A stretch of DNA of 10,119 nt. It comes from Treponema sp. Its GTDB lineage: Bacteria > Spirochaetota > Spirochaetia > Treponematales > Treponemataceae. The translations under genes were made by a program, and so were the position numbers. Location: assembly GCA_024691265.1 (NCBI GenBank), contig JAILNT010000410.1, positions 1-10,119 of the forward strand. The letters run 5' to 3'. Under the pieces are notes generated by a model. The model saw only the letters and a program-made list of their open reading frames with translations, was not told the DNA's origin and made no database searches. Shown here in pieces: positions 6,958 through 10,119 of the stretch. Within the stretch, counting starts at the first letter, position 1; every line of letters starts with the position of its first letter.

Positions 6958-8349
6958 ATGGTTATAAGTTCATCTCGTTCAAAATTATCAGGACATATTC
7001 AGGTTCCTGGTTCAAAAAGTCATACGATAAGAGCTTTGTTGCTTGCTTCTCTTGCAGAAGGTGTTTCTCATATAAAAAATCCTCTTCCAAGTGCTGATTG
7101 TTTGAGTGCAAGTAGGGCTATTCCTCTTTTAGGTGCTTCTGTTGATTTAGCATTTGAGAATGGAGAAGCTGGAAAAGTCTGGACTGTAAAAGGTGCTGGA
7201 AAAAATATACATCTTCCTGATAATGTTGTTGATGTAGGGGATAGCGGTTCTCTTCTTTATTTTATGAGTCCTATAGCTTCAACTTTTGAAGGCTGGTCTA
7301 TCTTTACAGGTGATTCTTCTATTAGAAAGAGACCTGTTAGCCATGTTGTAGATGCTTTAAGGCAATTAGGTGCAGAAGCTTATATAAGTCGCCCTGATAG
7401 CGAAAGTTGTCCTATGATTATAAAAGGTCCTATATCTACAAAAAATACTGTTAAAACAGATGGTGCTTTATCTCAATATATAAGTGGAATGATGATGGCA
7501 GCCCTTAGAATGAAAGGTACTTTAAACATTGAACTTAGTAATCCTAAGGAAACTCCTTATCTTACCATGACAAAAAAGTGGATAGAAAGTCTGGGTGCAG
7601 AAGTTACTATGTCAAAGGATTTTAAGCATATAAGTGTAAAGGGGGAGGCTGATATAAATGCTTTTGATAAGACAATTCCTTCTGACTGGGAAGGAGTCGC
7701 TTTTCCTCTTATAGCGGCTTTAATATCAGATAGTACACTTGTTATTGATGATGTAGATTCTTCTGGTACCCAGGGTGATGATGCGATTGTTGCTGTTTTG
7801 CAGAGTGTAGGAGCTGATTTGGATTGGGATAAAGATGCTAATACACTTACAGTTAGAGGGCTATCTAATGCTAGAAATGGAATTGGACATCTTTCTACTT
7901 TAAATCTTAAAGATAAAGAGCTTCATGTAAATCTATCTGGTTTCCCTGATGCGGTTTGTGCATTGGCAACTGTGGCATGTTTTATTGAAGGAACAACTGT
8001 TCTTGAAGATTTAAGTGTCTGTCGTAAAAAAGAAACAGACCGTTTAAAAGTTCTTCATGAGGAGCTTTCAAAATTAGGAGCTGAAATAGAAGAAGGTGAT
8101 GACTATCTTGTTATTCATGGTCATTGTCCTGTTAATGCTGATGGCAGTAAAAATCCTGACTTTAAGCTTCATGGAGGAATTGTAGAAAGCTATGATGACC
8201 ATCGAATTGCAATGTCTTTTGCATGTGCTGGTCTAGGTCTTTTAAAAGACGAGCAAATTAAAGTAAAAGATGCAGAATGCTGTGCAGTTTCTTTTCCTCA
8301 TTTCTATGAAATTATGAAGAAAAATGGTGCTGCATTTGTAGAAGCTTAA
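6958..8349 (+). CDS. aroA: EPSP synthase (AroA), divergent active site
   Basis: This enzyme joins PEP to shikimate 3-phosphate in the sixth step of the shikimate pathway. It has 463 residues from this start (E. coli 427). The reading frame is open further up to an ATG at 6886, but the extra 24 residues are hydrophobic and unlike the family. Met at 6958 puts VPGSKSHTIRALLLASLAEG at residues 16-35, where EPSP synthases have it. Recognisable residues are K20, S21, R25; R125 in RKRPVSH; S172-Q173; D331 in SGFPDA; E359 and R362 in KKETDR; and D414-H415-R416. Differences from E. coli are GDSGSLLYF (94-102) in place of GNAGTAMRP, losing the loop Asn and Arg, and V444 in CCAVSFP in place of K411 in TAKTFP. 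No Shine-Dalgarno precedes ATG, unlike all neighbours. No other shikimate genes are in the window. The family call is firm; full activity is less so. Confidence 0.88.
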   Translation: MVISSSRSKLSGHIQVPGSKSHTIRALLLASLAEGVSHIKNPLPSADCLSASRAIPLLGASVDLAFENGEAGKVWTVKGAGKNIHLPDNVVDVGDSGSLLYFMSPIASTFEGWSIFTGDSSIRKRPVSHVVDALRQLGAEAYISRPDSESCPMIIKGPISTKNTVKTDGALSQYISGMMMAALRMKGTLNIELSNPKETPYLTMTKKWIESLGAEVTMSKDFKHISVKGEADINAFDKTIPSDWEGVAFPLIAALISDSTLVIDDVDSSGTQGDDAIVAVLQSVGADLDWDKDANTLTVRGLSNARNGIGHLSTLNLKDKELHVNLSGFPDAVCALATVACFIEGTTVLEDLSVCRKKETDRLKVLHEELSKLGAEIEEGDDYLVIHGHCPVNADGSKNPDFKLHGGIVESYDDHRIAMSFACAGLGLLKDEQIKVKDAECCAVSFPHFYEIMKKNGAAFVEA

Positions 8350-8363
8350 ATCAACCTTTTATC

Positions 8364-8416
8364 TTTATCTCTCTATATCAATTTCTTTATAAAATAATTG
8401 ATATAGAGGCGATAAA
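8364..8416 (+). terminator. Long hairpin after aroA, no U tract
   Basis: A perfect 13-bp stem, CTCTATATCAATT (8371-8383) with AATTGATATAGAG (8396-8408), has a 12-base loop. It is extended by TTTATC (8364-8369) pairing with GATAAA (8411-8416) across a small 1x2 internal loop. It begins 14 bases after the aroA stop and lies wholly upstream of the thrC promoter, so an aroA 3'-end role fits best. There is no T run on either side, so it is not a classic intrinsic terminator; it may protect the 3' end or assist Rho. Confidence 0.55.
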
Positions 8417-8441
8417 AAGCTTAATAAAAAAGATTTTCTAA

Positions 8442-8470
8442 TCGACATTTAATTCTTTAAAAACTATAAT
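8442..8470 (+). promoter_or_regulatory. Sigma70-type promoter of thrC
   Basis: TCGACA (8442-8447, 5 of 6 to TTGACA), a spacer of exactly 17 bases, and a perfect TATAAT (8465-8470). Predicted RNA start is near 8477, giving a leader of about 29 bases that includes the Shine-Dalgarno site. This is the best promoter match in the window and implies that thrC is transcribed independently of aroA. Confidence 0.72.
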
Positions 8471-8491
8471 TCACGTGCTATATTTTCCTTT

Positions 8492-8497
8492 GAGGAG
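8492..8497 (+). promoter_or_regulatory. Ribosome binding site fixing the GTG start of thrC
   Basis: GAGGAG lies 8 bases before GTG at 8506-8508. No ATG sits in frame nearby, and translation from GTG gives MHLISTRNSDN, which fits the ThrC N-terminus, so the non-ATG start is well supported. Confidence 0.85.
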
Positions 8498-8505
8498 ATT
8501 TTTAC

Positions 8506-9837
8506 GTGCATCTTATAAGTACCCGCAATTCTGATAATGTTGTAACATTTGAGCAGGCTGTTCTCGATTGTATGCCTAAAGACGGAGGATTATATGTTCC
8601 TGCTGATGATGCTGATTTAAGACGCTGGATTTTGTACATAGATGGAAAAACATCTTTTGCCTCAATAGCAGGGGCTTTAACTTCTGCTTTAATTAATGAT
8701 GAATTTAGTCCTATAATTTGTGAAACAATAGCGACCAGGGCTTTTCCTTTTGAACCTGTTGTAAAAAAGCTTGAAGATAATTTTTATATGCTTGAATTAT
8801 TTCATGGTCCTACAGGTTCTCATAAAGATTTTGGAATATCTTATCTTGTTTCCTGTGTAGAAACTATTCTTACCCTTGAAAATAAGCATGCAATTTTTTT
8901 AGATGTAACCAATGGAGAACTCGGTTCTTGTCTTGCCCGTGAACTTCGAGGCAAAAAGAGAATTAAAGCAGTGCTTGTTTATCCTGAAGGTTCTTTAAGG
9001 GGATTGGAAGATAGAGACCTTGTGGAAAACGGTGGAAATATTTGTGCAGTTGAAGTTGATGGTACAGAAGATGATTGTCATGAAATTGTAAAGCAAATAT
9101 TTGCAGATAGAGAGATTGTAAAAAAATATGGGCTTACTGTTGCTAATACTGCTAATATAGGTCGTCTTTTCCCACAGGCTTTTTTTTATACTTTTGCCTT
9201 TTCACGTCTAAAAGCTTCTGTTTATGGAGATATTTATTATTCTCTTGCAGCTGGTAATTACAGTAATGTTGTTGCCGGTCTTTACAGCTGGAAATATTCT
9301 TTACCTGTAAAAGGTTTTATAATTCCTGCTACAGACAGTCTTACTGTAGATGTAATGGGAAATTGTCAGCTACTGGATAGTGTTGTTCCTGTTGAAAAGC
9401 GTCTTCCTGCTAATCCTGCAAGTCCTTCAAATATTGAAAGACTGGAAAATGTTTTTAAGGCTAATTCTCTTATGATGAAAAATCTTATTTTCCCAGCAAA
9501 TGTATCTGAAAATGAGATAGAAGATGCCTGTAAAGAGTTATTTATGAAATATCATGTCTTTGCAGATAAAAGTACTTGTAAAGCTTATATTGCAGCTAGA
9601 AAGCATATGGGAAAGATGGAAGATGATGATTGTGCCACTGTTTTAGTTGCTAGAGATGACCCAGCACTTTCTGCTGATTTCGTAAAAAGATGTTTAGGCG
9701 AAGAACCTGAAATGAAAGAGGGGGTTGCTCTTGCCCTTAAGCCTTATAAACAATCAAAGGCACCGCTTTCTGTTTACGATGCCTTCGATTCATTGATTTC
9801 TATTATTGAAGATTTACATGCTTCTCAAATATCTTAA
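8506..9837 (+). CDS. thrC: Threonine synthase (ThrC), divergent substrate loops
   Basis: Threonine synthase converts O-phosphohomoserine to threonine with PLP, in the cytoplasm. The 443-residue product (E. coli 428) aligns along its length with the long (E. coli/yeast) class: N-terminal FEQAVLDCMPKDGGLYVP (15-32), LELFHGPTGSHKDFG (96-110) with K107 as the PLP Schiff-base lysine, YPEGSLRGLEDR (159-170), ENGGNICAVEVDGTEDDC (174-191), ANTANIGRLFPQ (213-224) and SLPVKGFIIPAT (265-276). Several usually fixed loops are changed: TNGELG (135-140) where E. coli has TSGDTG, AAGNYSN (248-254) in place of PSGNFGD at the PLP-phosphate loop, TDSLTVDVMG (276-285) in place of TNVNDTV, and RDDPALSADF (383-392) in place of TAHPAKF. 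The fold and lysine are kept while phosphate and substrate contacts differ. It may be a true but lineage-specific ThrC or a paralogue with altered activity. No hom or thrB is nearby. It starts with GTG behind its own promoter. Confidence 0.83.
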   Translation: MHLISTRNSDNVVTFEQAVLDCMPKDGGLYVPADDADLRRWILYIDGKTSFASIAGALTSALINDEFSPIICETIATRAFPFEPVVKKLEDNFYMLELFHGPTGSHKDFGISYLVSCVETILTLENKHAIFLDVTNGELGSCLARELRGKKRIKAVLVYPEGSLRGLEDRDLVENGGNICAVEVDGTEDDCHEIVKQIFADREIVKKYGLTVANTANIGRLFPQAFFYTFAFSRLKASVYGDIYYSLAAGNYSNVVAGLYSWKYSLPVKGFIIPATDSLTVDVMGNCQLLDSVVPVEKRLPANPASPSNIERLENVFKANSLMMKNLIFPANVSENEIEDACKELFMKYHVFADKSTCKAYIAARKHMGKMEDDDCATVLVARDDPALSADFVKRCLGEEPEMKEGVALALKPYKQSKAPLSVYDAFDSLISIIEDLHASQIS

Positions 9838-9839
9838 GT

Positions 9840-9865
9840 GATATTATTAATCAGTCTAATATATC
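9840..9865. other. Weak hairpin after thrC
   Basis: GATATTATTA (9840-9849) can pair with TAATATATC (9857-9865) as nine pairs with one bulged base around a 7-base loop, starting three bases after the thrC stop. It is all A/T except one pair, followed by T-rich but interrupted sequence, and it overlaps the stop codon of the convergent minus-strand frame. It may be a poor terminator. Confidence 0.25.
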
Positions 9866-10018
9866 TTTATGCTTTATAGTAGACTTAGAGCTTGTCTTTT
9901 TGTCTGCTTTAGCTTTGCTTTTAGGCTTTTTAATTATATCTTGTAAGCTTTTATCATCTTCTTCAGGTGAGCTATTAACTGGCTTTACAGCATTTAAGAA
10001 CTCTTCTATCCCAAACAC
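9851..10018 (-). CDS. C-terminal fragment of an unknown minus-strand gene
   Basis: Reading leftward, this frame ends in TGA at 9851-9853 and encodes FGIEEFLNAVKPV, then an acidic stretch SSPEEDDKSLQD, then a Lys/Ala/Ser-rich tail KKPKSKAKADKKTSSKS ending in KDILD. That ordered-then-charged pattern looks like the end of a real cytosolic or nucleic-acid-associated protein, and the stop lies just past the convergent thrC stop. The frame cannot be followed to a start: a stop (TAG, + strand 10034-10036) lies 5 codons upstream of a GTG at 10016-10018 that has no Shine-Dalgarno site. I therefore read it as a truncated 3' end of a longer gene. The end coordinate is the last plausible base, not a chosen start. 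I do not recognise the protein family. Confidence 0.45.
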   Translation of the reverse strand: MFGIEEFLNAVKPVNSSPEEDDKSLQDIIKKPKSKAKADKKTSSKSTIKHKDILD

Positions 10019-10119
10019 AGCCGAGGTGGCATACTACGGATTGCTTAAAGGATTCAAGAACTATATCAACGAACAGAAAATAAAGAAGATAGAAAGTCTT
10101 GGGCACACACCTACTCATG
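10011..10119 (+). CDS. Possible coding fragment of different origin, open at both ends
   Basis: The last 109 bases are about 41 percent G+C by hand count and read on the + strand, frame starting at 10011, as PNTAEVAYYGLLKGFKNY followed by INEQKIKKIESLGHTPTH. The other two + frames are closed by stops. The codons prefer C endings (TAC, AAC, TTC, ATC, CAC), whereas the neighbouring genes mostly use TAT, AAT and TTT. There is no ATG and no Shine-Dalgarno site at its left edge. It may be an internal piece of a gene joined here by rearrangement or misassembly. I do not recognise the protein. The same + frame stays open leftward to about 9840, but there it lies antisense to the more protein-like minus-strand frame. 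Confidence 0.3.

Noticed and set aside
9840..10119. A + strand frame open for about 93 codons, with a stretch resembling a lipoprotein signal peptide (ALALLLGFLIISC)
   Set aside because: It has no ATG and no Shine-Dalgarno site before its only early TTG, and it lacks the usual Lys/Arg n-region. The Leu/Phe run is the complement of the Lys-rich tail encoded on the minus strand. Only the part after about 10010 looks coding on the + strand.
1..10119. Search for a novel defence system, CRISPR array, prophage, toxin-antitoxin pair, tRNA or rRNA
   Set aside because: No spaced direct repeats, transposase, integrase, nuclease or toxin motifs, or tRNA-like cloverleaf were seen. The genes are recognisable housekeeping families with short intergenic gaps.

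Overview
The window carries seven genes of ordinary bacterial metabolism, envelope synthesis and translation, on AT-rich DNA with mostly strong GGAG-type Shine-Dalgarno sites. The best guess for the organism is a host-associated Treponema (Spirochaetes). This rests on remembered resemblance of the SH3-type protein, MraY, AroA and ThrC to treponemal proteins, not on a search. Both ends cut through genes, so this may be an entire metagenomic contig or an arbitrary slice.

Layout. On the + strand come the 3' part of a bacterial SH3-domain protein (1-1226), a YheS-like ABC-F ATPase whose Shine-Dalgarno site overlaps the previous stop codon (1240-3207), and galE (3282-4268). A strong intrinsic terminator follows (4290-4342). 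Next is an M20 zinc metallohydrolase (4373-5605), then a bidirectional hairpin terminator (5637-5684) that it shares with a convergent minus-strand mraY-type gene (5705-6772). A 185-base divergent region (6773-6957) with overlapping inverted repeats separates mraY from aroA (6958-8349). A long hairpin without a U tract ends aroA. A near-consensus promoter, TCGACA-17-TATAAT, then drives thrC (8506-9837), which starts with GTG. The last 282 bases hold the C-terminal end of a minus-strand reading frame that runs abruptly into about 109 bases of different composition, open in a + frame.

How the genes work together. GalE supplies UDP-galactose/UDP-glucose, MraY makes lipid I for peptidoglycan, AroA makes EPSP in the shikimate pathway, and ThrC sits at the threonine branch of the aspartate family. 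The ABC-F protein probably acts on the ribosome. The M20 enzyme's substrate is unknown. This is not one dedicated pathway, and I see no defence system, CRISPR array, prophage or complete mobile element.

What is worth a second look is enzyme divergence. The MraY has HDE where the family's HHH triplet lies. The AroA lacks the lysine equivalent to E. coli K411 and has an altered GNAGTAMR loop. The ThrC keeps its PLP lysine but has rewritten SGDTG and SGNFG loops. The other items are the composition and coding break near 10010-10020, a possible leaderless aroA, and mutually exclusive hairpins upstream of mraY.
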